From Niallia sp. XMNu-256 (GTDB lineage Bacteria > Bacillota > Bacilli > Bacillales > Cytobacillaceae), in contig NZ_CP137636.1 in assembly GCF_036670015.1 (NCBI RefSeq), forward strand, positions 2,768,501-2,832,500: a DNA stretch of 64,000 bases. Direction: 5' to 3'. A program made the translations under genes and the position numbers. Every line of letters starts with the position of its first letter. Position 1 is the stretch's first letter. The notes beneath the pieces were generated by a model. That model did not search any database, was not told the origin of the DNA, and saw only the letters and a program-made list of their open reading frames with translations. Of this stretch, positions 27,756 to 37,982 are shown piece after piece.

Positions 27756-28671
27756 TCAAATAAGTGTAAATATGACCATGGCGACAAACAAAATCGTTAA
27801 ATATTGTAGGGAATAAATGAACATCAATCTCGCCCATTTCAAGTCATCTTTAAACTTATTTCCATATATTCCTGCAACAATCCAGCCAATATTAAGAATT
27901 GTTGCTAATACAACAAACGGAATTCCTAATTGTGACATAAAAAACGGAAATGGTAACAAGTGCAATGACCCATAAGAAGATATGTCTTTTTGTTGTTGCA
28001 AATCCTTTTACAACCGGTAACATTGGAATTCCAGCTGTCCGATATTCCTCAACTCTTCTCATTGCCAATGCATAAAAATGTGGAGGTTGCCAAGCAAACA
28101 TAATTAAGAATAACATCCACGCGATAATATCAAGCGTTGGGTCAACTGCTGCCCAACCAATCAATGGAGGAACAGCACCAGAGAGACTGCCAATGACTGT
28201 ATTTGAAACATGCTGCCTTTTTGACCACATGGAGTATACTACGACATACGAAAGTACCCCAATGATTCCGATAATAAAAGCGGTTAAAGTTGTTAAAGCC
28301 AAAAAGAATAAACCAATACTGACAAATATAATTCCAATCAGCGCTACCTTAGAAGGGCTAATTTTGCCTGTTACAGTAGGTCTTGTCTTTGTTCTTTCCA
28401 TTAAATAATCAATATCACGATCAATATAATTATTTAAGCTGCAAGAACCAGCCATAATCAAAGCAGAACCAATCAAAGTATAAAAAACCGTATCTAAGGA
28501 GGCAAAGAATCCCTTATTTGAAAAATAAATAGCAAGCCATATTCCGGTAAAAGTTGTAATTAAGTTTGAATTAACAATTCCTATTTTAATTAATGCTAGA
28601 AAATCTTTCCACGCCGTTGTTTCAGGGACATTGGCTTTTAAATTATTAGAAATAGACCTTGGGCTAGACAT
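27756..28671 (-). pseudogene. ctaB: Protohaem IX farnesyltransferase (haem O synthase), interrupted by a one-base frameshift
   Basis: Membrane UbiA-type prenyltransferase that makes haem O, the precursor of haem A for the caa3 oxidase. The first frame (28671 down to 27892) has the family motifs [19 protein letters not shown] (about residues 75-93) and [21 protein letters not shown] (about 180-200), then derails into [10 protein letters not shown] and a stop. The missing C-terminal two helices ([18 protein letters not shown] to the end at 27756) continue in another frame. One extra base at about 27950-27965 explains this; removing it yields 304 residues, the normal length. It may be a sequencing error or a true mutation. 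Confidence 0.88.
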
Positions 28672-29136
28672 ATCATTTCCCCCTTACTCAGACTTTAGCT
28701 TCTAATCTATTAATATAAAGTGTCGGAACTTTAAAAAAATTAAATATTATGTATTCCCTCAGTATATTAAATCACATTTTTAACGGTTTTTGTGAACTTT
28801 TTTTGAATCTCTCGAGAAAAATATGTGTCTGAGAAGTTATTTTGCTTTCATTCCTGTTGCTTTAGTGCCATAATATAGAAAATTATCAAACTTTGCAAAA
28901 TATTTAATTATTATCCCTTACTATATTTCTAACAAACTCTGATTTAAGTTTCAACCTTTTTAACTGTCTTAATAGTAAATAATTAGTTTCCTATAAATAA
29001 ATGATTGTAAAAACAACTAAATGTAGAAAACTTAGTATAATCGAATTATAATATTATTTTGTATAATTAGTTTATACTGTTAATTAATGTATTACGATAG
29101 CAATAAATAAGAACTTCATTTAAGTAGGTGAATCTT
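28672..29136. promoter_or_regulatory. Divergent ctaB/ctaA promoter region
   Basis: AT-rich 465-base gap between two divergent haem A genes; no gene seen. In B. subtilis this interval carries ResD-dependent control of both directions. A TTTGTGAAC at 28789-28797 differs by one base from the ResD box TTTGTGAAT, and TATAAT-like hexamers lie near 29060. I infer regulatory function; individual promoters were not resolved. Confidence 0.5.
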
Positions 29137-30078
29137 TTGCGTGCACTCAAATGGTTTTCGGTATTAACAACAATTGGTATGCTATTCATTTTATTAGGCG
29201 GAGCATTAGTAACAAAAACAGATTCTGGTATGGGATGCGGACAGTCCTGGCCGTTATGTAATGGACAATTGATTCCTGATGAAATATCCTCTGAATTAGT
29301 CATTGAACTTGCTCATCGCGTTGTTTCAGGATCAGTAGGTATTATGGTCATTATTTTATCGATAGCAGCGTGGAAATCAATTGGTCATATTCGCGAAACA
29401 AAGTTTTTAGCAGTTAATTCAATCTTTTTTCTCGTCCTCCAAGGTTTAATTGGAGCTGCAGCGGTTGTATGGGGGCAATCAGATTTTGTTTTAGCCGTCC
29501 ATTTTGGCATTTCCCTAATTTCCTTTTCCACCGTTTTACTACTAACGTTCCTTATCTTTGAAGTAGACAAAAAGTTTGAGGCCGAAAAACTAATCCTTGA
29601 TAAACGAATGCAGAAACATATCATCGGTGTTACCATATATAGCTTTATCGTTGTATATACCGGGGCACTAGTTCGACATGTGAATGCAAGTCTCGTTTGT
29701 AAAGACTGGCCACTTTGTTCAAATGATCAAATTACACTGCCCACCAATATGTATGAATGGATTCAAATGGGACATCGGGCTGCAGCCGGGTTGATCTTTA
29801 TATGGATTGGCTATATTACCTTTTTAGCGATTAAAAATTATCGTCACCAAAAAGTGATGTACTGGGGCTGGATCATAGCTTTTATTTTAGTATTTTTACA
29901 AGTAATTGCAGGTGCCTTCATCATCTATTTGAGAGGAAACTTATTTGTCGCCTTATTCCATGCTTTCTTTATATCCTGTTTATTTGGACTGTTAAGTTAT
30001 TTCCTGTTATTTTGTTACCGAAGTTCAATTCATTCGAACAAAAAGAAACCTTCAAATCCGTTATCATCTACACTGTAA
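29137..30078 (+). CDS. ctaA: Haem A synthase CtaA
   Basis: Eight-helix membrane enzyme that oxidises the C8 methyl group of haem O to a formyl group; about 313 residues. The two internal repeats each carry His ligands: ELAHRVVSG (first half) and MGHRAAAG (second half), with cysteine loops [11 protein letters not shown] and [10 protein letters not shown] outside. TTG 29137 is preferred, six bases after AGTAGGTG; an in-frame GTG at 29128 lies within that site. Divergent from ctaB, as in B. subtilis. Confidence 0.95.
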   Translation: MRALKWFSVLTTIGMLFILLGGALVTKTDSGMGCGQSWPLCNGQLIPDEISSELVIELAHRVVSGSVGIMVIILSIAAWKSIGHIRETKFLAVNSIFFLVLQGLIGAAAVVWGQSDFVLAVHFGISLISFSTVLLLTFLIFEVDKKFEAEKLILDKRMQKHIIGVTIYSFIVVYTGALVRHVNASLVCKDWPLCSNDQITLPTNMYEWIQMGHRAAAGLIFIWIGYITFLAIKNYRHQKVMYWGWIIAFILVFLQVIAGAFIIYLRGNLFVALFHAFFISCLFGLLSYFLLFCYRSSIHSNKKKPSNPLSSTL

Positions 30079-30119
30079 GAAAAATAGAGATACAGCAAAC
30101 ACTGTATCTCTATTTTTCT
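30078..30119. terminator. Bidirectional terminator between ctaA and pyc
   Basis: Eighteen-base perfect stem AGAAAAATAGAGATACAG/CTGTATCTCTATTTTTCT with a six-base loop between converging genes; it overlaps the end of both stops. Confidence 0.93.
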
Positions 30120-33100
30120 TATTTATTTAGTTCGATGAGAAGGTCTCCTGTTTGGATCGCTTCACCGCTTTGAGCAAAAACATCCTTAACTACACCAGAG
30201 AACGGAGCTTGTACAGTGGTTTCCATTTTCATGGCTTCTGTAATCATTAAGTGATCTCCTTTTTCAACCTTTTCCCCTTTTTCAACAAGCACCTTAACAA
30301 CTGTACCTAGCATTGTTGCAGAGATGTGGTTAGGATTCTTTGGATCCCCTTTAACCTTTGTTTGAACAGTCGCTTTAACGCTCTCATCCTTAATAAGGAC
30401 TTCACGAGGTTGACCATTTAATTCAAAGTAAAGAATTCTGTTCCCGTCTGTTCGTGGTTCTCCAACAGATATCAGTTTAACAATTAACGTTTTACCTGTT
30501 TCAATCTCTACTTCAATTTCTTCCCCTAAACGAAGCCCGTAGAAGAATGTTGGAGTATCTAATACAGAAACATCTCCGAATTGTTGGACCGTATTATTAT
30601 ATTCCAAAAACACTTTTGGATATAATGCATAGGCTAAGGCATCAAAATCAGTCACTTGTCTGCCTAATTCTTGATGCAATTCTGCCTTTAACTCATCAAA
30701 ATCTACAGCTTCGAGTAACTCTCCAGGTCGAACAGTAATCGGTTCCTTGCCTTTTAAGACTACCTTCTGTAAGTCTTGCGGCCAACCACCTTGTGGCTGT
30801 CCAAGGTATCCCATAAGTAATTCAATAACAGAATCTGGGAAATCAATTGTTTCACCTTTTGTTAATACATCATCTTCTGTTAAGTTATTTTGAACCATAA
30901 ATAATGCCATATCCCCAACAACTTTAGAAGATGGAGTTACTTTAACAATGTCTCCAAACAATCTGTTCACTCTTGAATACATTTCTTTTACTTTGTCCCA
31001 TTCATCCCCTAGGCCAACAGCTTTTGCTTGTTGTTGTAAGTTGCTGTATTGTCCACCTGGCATTTCATGTTGATATACTTCTGGCATTGGAGCATTCATA
31101 CCTGATTCGAAGTCTTGATAATATTTGCGAACATCTTCCCAATAATGAGATAGACGATCAAGATCTTGAATATGAACAGAAGGCTGACGCTCAGAACCTT
31201 GAAGCGCATAAAATAATGTGTTCGCACTTGGTTGCGATGTATGACCTGCCATTGAACTTACCGCAACGTCAACAATATCTACACCAGCTTCAATTGCTTT
31301 CGCATACGTATAAATTCCATTTCCACTTGTATCATGTGTATGAAGGTGGATTGGAATATCAATTGTTTCTTTTAGCTCAGAAATTAATCGATAAGCTGAC
31401 TCTGGTTTCAATAAACCAGCCATATCTTTAATCGCAAGAATGTGTGCACCTTGTGCCTCTAATTCCTTTGCAATGTTTTTATAATAATTAATATCATACT
31501 TTGGTCTAGACGGATCTAGTATATCACCAGTGTAACATACAGCTGCCTCAGCGATTTTCCCTGTTTGTCTTACAGCATCTATCGCTACCTCCATGCCTTT
31601 AACCCAGTTTAAACTGTCAAAAATACGGAACACATCAATTCCTGCATGAGCTGATTTCTCAACAAATTCTCGGATAACATTATCTGGATAGTTTTTATAT
31701 CCGACCGCATTAGCTGACCTTAATAACATTTGGAACATTACATTTGGAATTTTTTCTCTTAATGTAATTAAACGATCCCATGGATCCTCTTTCAAGAAAC
31801 GATAAGCAACATCAAATGTAGCTCCTCCCCACATCTCTAAGGAGAATAGATCTGGAAGAAGTTTTGCTGTCGGTTCAGCAATTTGAGCAAAGTCATTTGT
31901 TCTTACCCTTGTTGCCAGTAACGATTGATGTGCATCACGGAAAGTTGTATCCGTAAGTAATACTTGATTCTGGTTTTTAACCCATTGAACAAGTCCATCT
32001 GCACCTTGTTGATCTAAAATTTGTTTCGTTCCATTTTTCAATTCAACATTAGAAGGAACTTTTGGAACTCTTGGTATATCGAAAACAGGTCTTTTTCTTT
32101 TTTCAATTCCAGGGAAACCATTGATTGTTACATTTCCAATATAATTAAGCAGTTTTGTTCCACGGTCTTTCCGTTGTGGGAAAAGGAACAATTCTGGTGT
32201 TTCATCAATAAATGATGTGTCATATTCCCCTGTGCGGAACTTTTCATGTCCAACCACATTAATTAAGAATGGAATATTCGTTTTAATCCCTCTAATACGG
32301 AATTCTTGTAAATTTCGGATCATTTTTGATGCAGCTTGTTCAAATGTATGCGCATGTGTTGTGACCTTCACAAGTAATGAATCATAGAAAGATGTAATAA
32401 CAGATCCTTGGAAAGCATTTCCTGCGTCTAAACGTACTCCGAATCCTCCACCAGATCGGTAAGCATTTATTCTTCCAGTGTCCGGCATAAAATTATTTAG
32501 TGGATCCTCTGTTGTTACACGAGATTGGATCGCAAAACCACTTGTCCGAATGTCTTCTTGACGTGGGATATCAATTTCACTGCCAAATAGCTCATAACCC
32601 TCGGCTATAAGGATTTGTGTTTGAACGATATCAATTCCTGTGATCATCTCTGTGATTGTATGTTCTACTTGAACTCGAGGATTTACTTCAATGAAGTAGA
32701 ACTCACCATCAGCAACTAAAAACTCGACTGTTCCGGCATTCAAATAGTTCACATTTTTCATTAAACTAACTGCTGCCTCACAAATGTCCATTCTTAATTG
32801 AAGCGGTAACGAAACGCTTGGAGCAATTTCAACCACTTTTTGATGACGTCGTTGAATTGAACAATCCCTCTCATATAGATGAACAATATTTCCGTGAGAA
32901 TCTCCAAAAATCTGTACTTCAATATGCTTTGGTTTATTAATATATTTCTCTACATATACCTCGTCACTACCAAATGCTGCTTTAGCCTCTGATTTTGCCC
33001 GATCGTATGCTTCTGATACTTCACTAACCTCATTAACTATTCTCATTCCACGGCCACCGCCGCCTAGTGAAGCCTTAATGATAATTGGATACCCATATTT

Positions 33101-33559
33101 TTCACCAAAACTTTTAACTTCTTCTAAGCTTTGAACAGGTCCATCACTTCCAGGTATAACAGGAATATTCGCCTTTATCGCTTGTTCTCTTGCTTTTACC
33201 TTATCACCAAACATATCAAGATGCCCGGATTTCGGACCAATAAAAACAATTCCTTCTTCTTCACATCTTCTAGCAAAGTGAATATTTTCTGATAAAAATC
33301 CATATCCTGGATGAATCGCGTCTACATCGCTGTTTTTAGCAATTTCAATGATCCCTTCAATATCTAGATAGGCATCAATCGGTTTTTTACCTTCCCCAAC
33401 AAGGTAAGCCTCATCTGCTTTATAACGATGCAAAGAGCTTGAATCCTCTTTTGAATAAATTGCAACAGTGCGAATATTTAATTCGGTACAAGCCCTGAAA
33501 ACTCTTATTGCAATTTCACCCCGATTTGCAACTAACACTTTGTTAATGCGTCTGGTCAC
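30119..33559 (-). CDS. pyc: Pyruvate carboxylase
   Basis: Anaplerotic biotin enzyme making oxaloacetate from pyruvate, ATP and bicarbonate; single-chain type of 1146 residues. Order: biotin carboxylase (residues 5-455, IIKASLGGGGRGMRIV as ATP loop), carboxyltransferase (about 530-800, LLTDTTFRDAHQSLLATR and the metal-site HLHTHDTSGNG), allosteric/PYC linker, and biotin carrier with TEAMKMETT near the C terminus. GTG 33559 is preferred, six bases after GGGGTG. In B. subtilis DarB, also encoded in this window, binds and activates this enzyme when c-di-AMP is low. Confidence 0.98.
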   Translation of the reverse strand: MTRRINKVLVANRGEIAIRVFRACTELNIRTVAIYSKEDSSSLHRYKADEAYLVGEGKKPIDAYLDIEGIIEIAKNSDVDAIHPGYGFLSENIHFARRCEEEGIVFIGPKSGHLDMFGDKVKAREQAIKANIPVIPGSDGPVQSLEEVKSFGEKYGYPIIIKASLGGGGRGMRIVNEVSEVSEAYDRAKSEAKAAFGSDEVYVEKYINKPKHIEVQIFGDSHGNIVHLYERDCSIQRRHQKVVEIAPSVSLPLQLRMDICEAAVSLMKNVNYLNAGTVEFLVADGEFYFIEVNPRVQVEHTITEMITGIDIVQTQILIAEGYELFGSEIDIPRQEDIRTSGFAIQSRVTTEDPLNNFMPDTGRINAYRSGGGFGVRLDAGNAFQGSVITSFYDSLLVKVTTHAHTFEQAASKMIRNLQEFRIRGIKTNIPFLINVVGHEKFRTGEYDTSFIDETPELFLFPQRKDRGTKLLNYIGNVTINGFPGIEKRKRPVFDIPRVPKVPSNVELKNGTKQILDQQGADGLVQWVKNQNQVLLTDTTFRDAHQSLLATRVRTNDFAQIAEPTAKLLPDLFSLEMWGGATFDVAYRFLKEDPWDRLITLREKIPNVMFQMLLRSANAVGYKNYPDNVIREFVEKSAHAGIDVFRIFDSLNWVKGMEVAIDAVRQTGKIAEAAVCYTGDILDPSRPKYDINYYKNIAKELEAQGAHILAIKDMAGLLKPESAYRLISELKETIDIPIHLHTHDTSGNGIYTYAKAIEAGVDIVDVAVSSMAGHTSQPSANTLFYALQGSERQPSVHIQDLDRLSHYWEDVRKYYQDFESGMNAPMPEVYQHEMPGGQYSNLQQQAKAVGLGDEWDKVKEMYSRVNRLFGDIVKVTPSSKVVGDMALFMVQNNLTEDDVLTKGETIDFPDSVIELLMGYLGQPQGGWPQDLQKVVLKGKEPITVRPGELLEAVDFDELKAELHQELGRQVTDFDALAYALYPKVFLEYNNTVQQFGDVSVLDTPTFFYGLRLGEEIEVEIETGKTLIVKLISVGEPRTDGNRILYFELNGQPREVLIKDESVKATVQTKVKGDPKNPNHISATMLGTVVKVLVEKGEKVEKGDHLMITEAMKMETTVQAPFSGVVKDVFAQSGEAIQTGDLLIELNK

Positions 33560-33691
33560 ATATAACACCCCATCTTTACTATATATTTTGGCTTGGCTTC
33601 ATTAACCTCACACATAATAAAACACTAAATCATTCACTCTATATTGTTAACCTTGTGATGAATATCATGTATTAATGAAACCTATATTAAA

Positions 33692-33717
33692 AAGTGAGGG
33701 AATAAATCCCTACACTT
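33692..33717 (-). terminator. Terminator of ftsW
   Basis: Stem AAGTGTAGGGA/TCCCTCACTT with a short loop, followed on the minus strand by TTTTTAATA; it overlaps the stop codon. Confidence 0.78.
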
Positions 33718-34924
33718 ATTTACGGAAGATATACTTTTTAGTTATGAATGACCTTGATTCAACGGGCCGTTCTTTACTATCTTTTCCTTTATAATTTTGC
33801 TCATAATTCACAAACATAGAAATATTCACTAATATCCCCATGGAGATGCACAGCTGTAATAAAGAGGAACCACCATAACTAACAAATGGTAATGGGACAC
33901 CTGTTAAAGGAATAACTCCTGAGATGCCGCCTAAGTTGATAAAGGACTGAATCCCAATCATAGAAGAAATTCCTATCGCTAGTAAACTTCCAAATGGATC
34001 CTTACATCTAATTCCAATCAATATTCCACGCAATACAATGTAACTAAGACAAAGCAGGACAAATGTCACACCAAATATTCCTAACTCTTCAGCTATAACA
34101 GCCATGATAAAGTCGGTGTGTGACTCAGGCAAATAACCTAGCTTTTGAACACTTTGTCCAAGCCCTAGCCCTTTAATGCCACCTGTTCCTAGCGCAATAT
34201 AAGAATTAGCCAATTGCCATCCAAACCCTTGTTCATCTAAAAATGGATCTTGAAACGCTGAAATTCGACCTAATCTTACAGATGAAAACAACTGATCCTT
34301 TACTAAAAGAATGAAGGGAATGGATATCATTAACCCAAATCCACCTAGTTTAAATATATTTCGGTAGCTCATACCAGAAGATAGAATTATCGTACTAGCA
34401 ATCAAAAATATGATCGCAGCTGTTCCCACATCCGGTTGAATCGCTACAAAAACAAGAACAAGCGCTAAATAAACGAGAGGCGGTACAACCCCTTTATTAA
34501 ACTCATTAATATAGGTTTGTTTTTTAGCATAAACAGCAGATAAATATATGATAACACATAATTTGACAAATTCCGATGGCTGGAGACTTGAAGCGCCAAC
34601 TTTAAACCAGCTTAAAGCATTACCTGACACATGACCAAAAACGAATAATCCGCCTAGACCAACGAGAGATAAAATTACCATCGGAATAAGAACTTTATTG
34701 CTTTTTAAAATCTTATACGGAACAAACGCAATAAAGATAAACGCGAACATTGAGAGGATGATATGAAGCTTTTGTCTTTGAAAAAAATAATCACTCTCAT
34801 AATTATAACGTTGGACAGCCCAGACCATACTAGCGCTATACACCATGACCAGACCAAAAATTATCAGCATCACCATTACAATAATTATCGAATAATCATA
34901 TGACTTTAATATTTTTTTAAACAT
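33716..34924 (-). CDS. ftsW: Peptidoglycan glycosyltransferase FtsW (SEDS family)
   Basis: Ten-helix SEDS glycosyltransferase of the divisome, about 402 residues, polymerising septal glycan with PBP2B. Diagnostic segments are LQPSEFVKLCVI (about 115), QPDVGTAAII, GSVQKLGYLPESHTDFIMAVIAEELG with the catalytic-region Asp, and the C-terminal GVPLPFVSYGGSSLL. ATG 34924 (MFKKILKSYDYSI) is taken as start. It corresponds to B. subtilis ylaO by position beside pyc and ylaN. Confidence 0.95.
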   Translation of the reverse strand: MFKKILKSYDYSIIIVMVMLIIFGLVMVYSASMVWAVQRYNYESDYFFQRQKLHIILSMFAFIFIAFVPYKILKSNKVLIPMVILSLVGLGGLFVFGHVSGNALSWFKVGASSLQPSEFVKLCVIIYLSAVYAKKQTYINEFNKGVVPPLVYLALVLVFVAIQPDVGTAAIIFLIASTIILSSGMSYRNIFKLGGFGLMISIPFILLVKDQLFSSVRLGRISAFQDPFLDEQGFGWQLANSYIALGTGGIKGLGLGQSVQKLGYLPESHTDFIMAVIAEELGIFGVTFVLLCLSYIVLRGILIGIRCKDPFGSLLAIGISSMIGIQSFINLGGISGVIPLTGVPLPFVSYGGSSLLQLCISMGILVNISMFVNYEQNYKGKDSKERPVESRSFITKKYIFRK

Positions 34925-35284
34925 CGATCGATCCCTCATCTAACTTATTATGAATGCATGAATCTATAATACTATCATTCAACTAGTAGAGAGAAGCATG
35001 GTGGTAAAACATATTTTTTATATCATACTAGTTAATAAAACTTGGCGCAATATGTAAAATAAAATTTATCCGACGAATTTGCGTTCGGATTTTATCACGC
35101 TTCCAATGTGAACAAACTAGAACGTCCGATCTTTCGGCAAGTTCACTCGGTTAATTACTCAAAAAATCCGAGACATTCGCTGAAGACATAATTTCTGTCA
35201 GCAAGATTCGATACAAAAGCATTTGCTGAAAAAAATTAATCTTAATCATATAGAAAGATCATACATTCATCAACCCATAGATAA
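34925..35284. repeat. Gene-free gap with repeat family 1 (copy B)
   Basis: Upstream of ftsW. Bases 35061-35104 include TCCGACGAATTTGCGTTCGG and TTTATCACGCTTC; 35155-35184 carry AAAAAATCCGAGACATTCGC. Both parts recur, in the same order, at 61351-61434 (copy C), and the first also at 5963-6010 (copy A). No gene seen. The ftsW promoter should lie in 34925-35060 but I could not fix it. Confidence 0.55.
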
Positions 35285-35322
35285 AAAAACTCAAACAAAA
35301 ACACTAGATTGTTTGAGTTTTT
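35285..35322 (-). terminator. Terminator of ylaN
   Basis: Thirteen-base stem AAAAACTCAAACA/TGTTTGAGTTTTT with a twelve-base loop and T-rich tail on the minus strand, just after the ylaN stop. Confidence 0.9.
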
Positions 35323-35326
35323 AGGT

Positions 35327-35608
35327 TTATTTTTTTAGTATCGACTGATGTAAAAGCAGTAATTCCTTTTCCAAGTCATTTAAAAGTTTTTTACCTTCAA
35401 CTTCATCCATAAGACCTAATCTCACAGCAAAGTCAATTTCACGTGAAAGTCCAAACATCTGTGTATCTAATACATCTTCATAGAGTGGACATTGTGGCAT
35501 AGTCAGATTGTCCATCTGAACTTTAATAAGTTGAAGAATTTTCTCTGCATCTGACTTTAACAATGAACTTGCTCTTTCTTTATAGTCAAGAGTCGTTTCA
35601 GAAGTCAA
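35327..35608 (-). CDS. ylaN: YlaN family protein (DUF1507)
   Basis: 93-residue helical cytoplasmic protein. The nearly invariant core [20 protein letters not shown] and [19 protein letters not shown] identifies YlaN. In B. subtilis it is needed under iron limitation and has been reported to interact with Fur. The start is TTG 35608, six bases after GGAGGGG, giving [13 protein letters not shown]; an earlier in-frame TTG overlaps that site. Monocistronic. Confidence 0.95.
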   Translation of the reverse strand: MTSETTLDYKERASSLLKSDAEKILQLIKVQMDNLTMPQCPLYEDVLDTQMFGLSREIDFAVRLGLMDEVEGKKLLNDLEKELLLLHQSILKK

Positions 35609-35804
35609 AATCGTCCCCTCCAAATCCGATCAAATATCCGTTCTAATAAATTTTATCCTTTCTATATAAAAAAAGCAAGATATTCGTCTATTTCACCAGA
35701 ATTCTCTCCTATGAAAGTTATAGATGATTGAAGTATAATATATTGACAGAAATAATCCAGCACGAATTTATACACACCAAAGATTAAATTATAAGGAGGC
35801 CATT

Positions 35805-36305
35805 ATGGAGAATATCATTGCAATAAAAGGAAAAGTTAAATTTCCAATAACAATTGATCCCAGCGTATGGATTTTTGATGACCGTAAAGCTGAACTACAT
35901 ACTTTTTTCGAAGAAACAACGACAGAACAAAATCAACTTGAAGAATATACGAAATCAATTTCTAAGCATTGGGATCGTGAAATTACCGAAGGAGCTACGA
36001 TTCCACAACAAGGAAAAACCGTTAAGAAAAAAGGGGTCAAGGAATCTTTATTAACAGGCACCTTCGGAATCCCATTTCTTCCCTTTTTACAAAACTCCGA
36101 ACCATATGACGATGCAAAGTTCATTAAGGTCCATTCAAGCGATCAGGATTATTTGATTCCAATCGATAAAGCTAAGGACCTAGTTTTTTGTTTCTCCACG
36201 AATGGTAAACCATTAAAAGAGGATGGTCCCATTTATATTTATTTCAAAGATGGAAGCAACAGAAATAAGCCAATTAAAAATGTTCAAAGTTTTGACATTC
36301 AATAG
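35805..36305 (+). CDS. Conserved protein of unknown function
   Basis: 166-residue protein, no signal peptide and no membrane segment. It begins MENIIAIKGKVKFPITIDPS; mid-region GIPFLPFLQNSEPYDDAKFI and VHSSDQDYLIPIDKAKDLVF are the most conserved-looking stretches. AAGGAGG precedes ATG 35805. It lies between ylaK and ylaN, where B. subtilis has ylaL; I cannot confirm orthology from memory and leave the symbol blank. The IPIDKA-type ending resembles small peptidyl-prolyl isomerase-annotated proteins in Bacillus but that label is weak. Confidence 0.7.
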   Translation: MENIIAIKGKVKFPITIDPSVWIFDDRKAELHTFFEETTTEQNQLEEYTKSISKHWDREITEGATIPQQGKTVKKKGVKESLLTGTFGIPFLPFLQNSEPYDDAKFIKVHSSDQDYLIPIDKAKDLVFCFSTNGKPLKEDGPIYIYFKDGSNRNKPIKNVQSFDIQ

Positions 36306-36314
36306 TTCCGTACG

Positions 36315-36348
36315 AAAAGGAGAAAAAGTGACTACTTTTTCTCCTTTT
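36315..36348. terminator. Bidirectional terminator after the 35805 gene and ylaK
   Basis: Fifteen-base perfect stem AAAAGGAGAAAAAGT/ACTTTTTCTCCTTTT with a four-base loop between converging genes. Confidence 0.93.
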
Positions 36349-36358
36349 CTTATTATTC

Positions 36359-37687
36359 CTACAATAAATCGGCCGCAAGCTGAGCTAGACCCGACCTTTC
36401 CCCTTTTACTAACTTTACATGACCTGCAATATTCTGATCCTTAAACTTCTCGACCACGTATGTAAGGCCGTTATTATATGCATCTAAATAGGGGTGATCA
36501 ATTTGTTCAGGATCCCCCATCAACACAATTTTACTTCCTTCTCCAACCCTCGTTAAAATCGTCTTGACTTCATGTTTTGTTAAATTTTGTGCTTCATCGA
36601 TAATAATATATTGATCTGGTATGCTTCTTCCACGAATATAAGTAAGAGCCTCAACTTCAATTGAACCCATCCCCGCCAATATCGCTTCGAGTTCCCCTGG
36701 TTTTTTTGTATTAAATAAAAACTCTAGATTATCAAAAATCGGCTGCATCCATGGTCGTAATTTCTCCTGTTTTTCACCTGGCAAATAACCCAAATCTTTT
36801 CCTACCGGAACAATCGGTCTCGCTACTAATAATTTTTTGTAGTCACCTAAATCCTCTGTCTGCATTAACCCTGCTGCAAGGGCCAGTAATGTTTTACCTG
36901 TACCAGCTTTTCCAATTAAAGTAACGAGTGGGACTTCATTACGCAACAATAATTCTACAGCCATTGTTTGTTGAACATTTCTTGGCTTAATTCCCCAAAT
37001 ATGATCATGATCAAAAACTAATTTTTTCAACTTTTGTCCATGTTGATCAACGATTCCAATCGCTGAAGAAGAGGAGCCAAGTGCATCCTTTAAAAGAACG
37101 AATTGATTTGGGTAGAAAGGATGATTAGCTATATCGGATAATAACAATTCTCCTTTTTCGTAAAAGCGACTTAATAATTCAGTACTAATAAAAATATTGA
37201 GAAATCCAGTGTAAATATGATCATTTTCTATGACACGATCACTAAGAAAATCTTCTGATAATAATCCAATCGCATCCGCTTTAACCCTAACAAGTGCATC
37301 TTTACTCACCAAGATTACTTGTTTTCCATTTTCCTTTGTTTCTTCTTCTAATGAAAGGTTTTTCGCTACTGCTAAAATACGATTATCATTTGTTTTTTCA
37401 ATAAAAACTTCCTGTAATTGCTGAAAGGATCGGTGATTTAATTCAATGCGAAGATCACCGCCATTTTCCAGAGGAATTCCTTCATGTAATCTGCCTGTTT
37501 TTCGCATTCCATCAATTATTCTAGCAACCTGTCTCGCATTTCTTCCGATTTCATCCATGTATCTTTTTTTTGAATCTATTTCTTCAAGAACAACTGCTGG
37601 AATAATCACTTCATTCTCTTCAAACGAATAAATTGCATATGGATCTTGCAATAACACATTGGTATCTAACACGTATATTTTACTCAA
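36359..37687 (-). CDS. ylaK: PhoH family ATPase with N-terminal PIN domain (YlaK)
   Basis: PhoH2-type protein of 442 residues combining a PIN nuclease domain (residues 1-140, YVLDTNVLLQDP with acidic active-site residues) and a PhoH NTPase domain (about 225-440) with Walker A LIGKAGTGKT and Walker B IIIDEAQNLT. Related PhoH2 proteins unwind and cut RNA. The start is TTG 37687, seven bases after AGGAGG, giving MSKIYVLDTNV; a frame extension to 37792 is not needed. Single-gene unit. Confidence 0.93.
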   Translation of the reverse strand: MSKIYVLDTNVLLQDPYAIYSFEENEVIIPAVVLEEIDSKKRYMDEIGRNARQVARIIDGMRKTGRLHEGIPLENGGDLRIELNHRSFQQLQEVFIEKTNDNRILAVAKNLSLEEETKENGKQVILVSKDALVRVKADAIGLLSEDFLSDRVIENDHIYTGFLNIFISTELLSRFYEKGELLLSDIANHPFYPNQFVLLKDALGSSSSAIGIVDQHGQKLKKLVFDHDHIWGIKPRNVQQTMAVELLLRNEVPLVTLIGKAGTGKTLLALAAGLMQTEDLGDYKKLLVARPIVPVGKDLGYLPGEKQEKLRPWMQPIFDNLEFLFNTKKPGELEAILAGMGSIEVEALTYIRGRSIPDQYIIIDEAQNLTKHEVKTILTRVGEGSKIVLMGDPEQIDHPYLDAYNNGLTYVVEKFKDQNIAGHVKLVKGERSGLAQLAADLL

Positions 37688-37982
37688 ACTGATGCCTCCT
37701 GCTCCTATGTGTTTTATTTGCTGTGATGCGTTCTCTTTTCCCCTAAAGAAATACATACGCAGAGTTGTACAATTCTCCGATTTAGAGCCCAATAAATGAG
37801 GTTTTTTTCAGGTTGTCACACCCCTTCATTTTATGTGCTAACTATAGATAGTTTTAACCTTGGTAAAATATATGTTTTTTCGCATAAAGATAGAAGATAT
37901 TTCGCACAATATCTAATAATGATTTTAACTTTTATAGTAAATAGCCTCTTCGTTACAAATGAAAAATAAGGAGATGTTCCAC

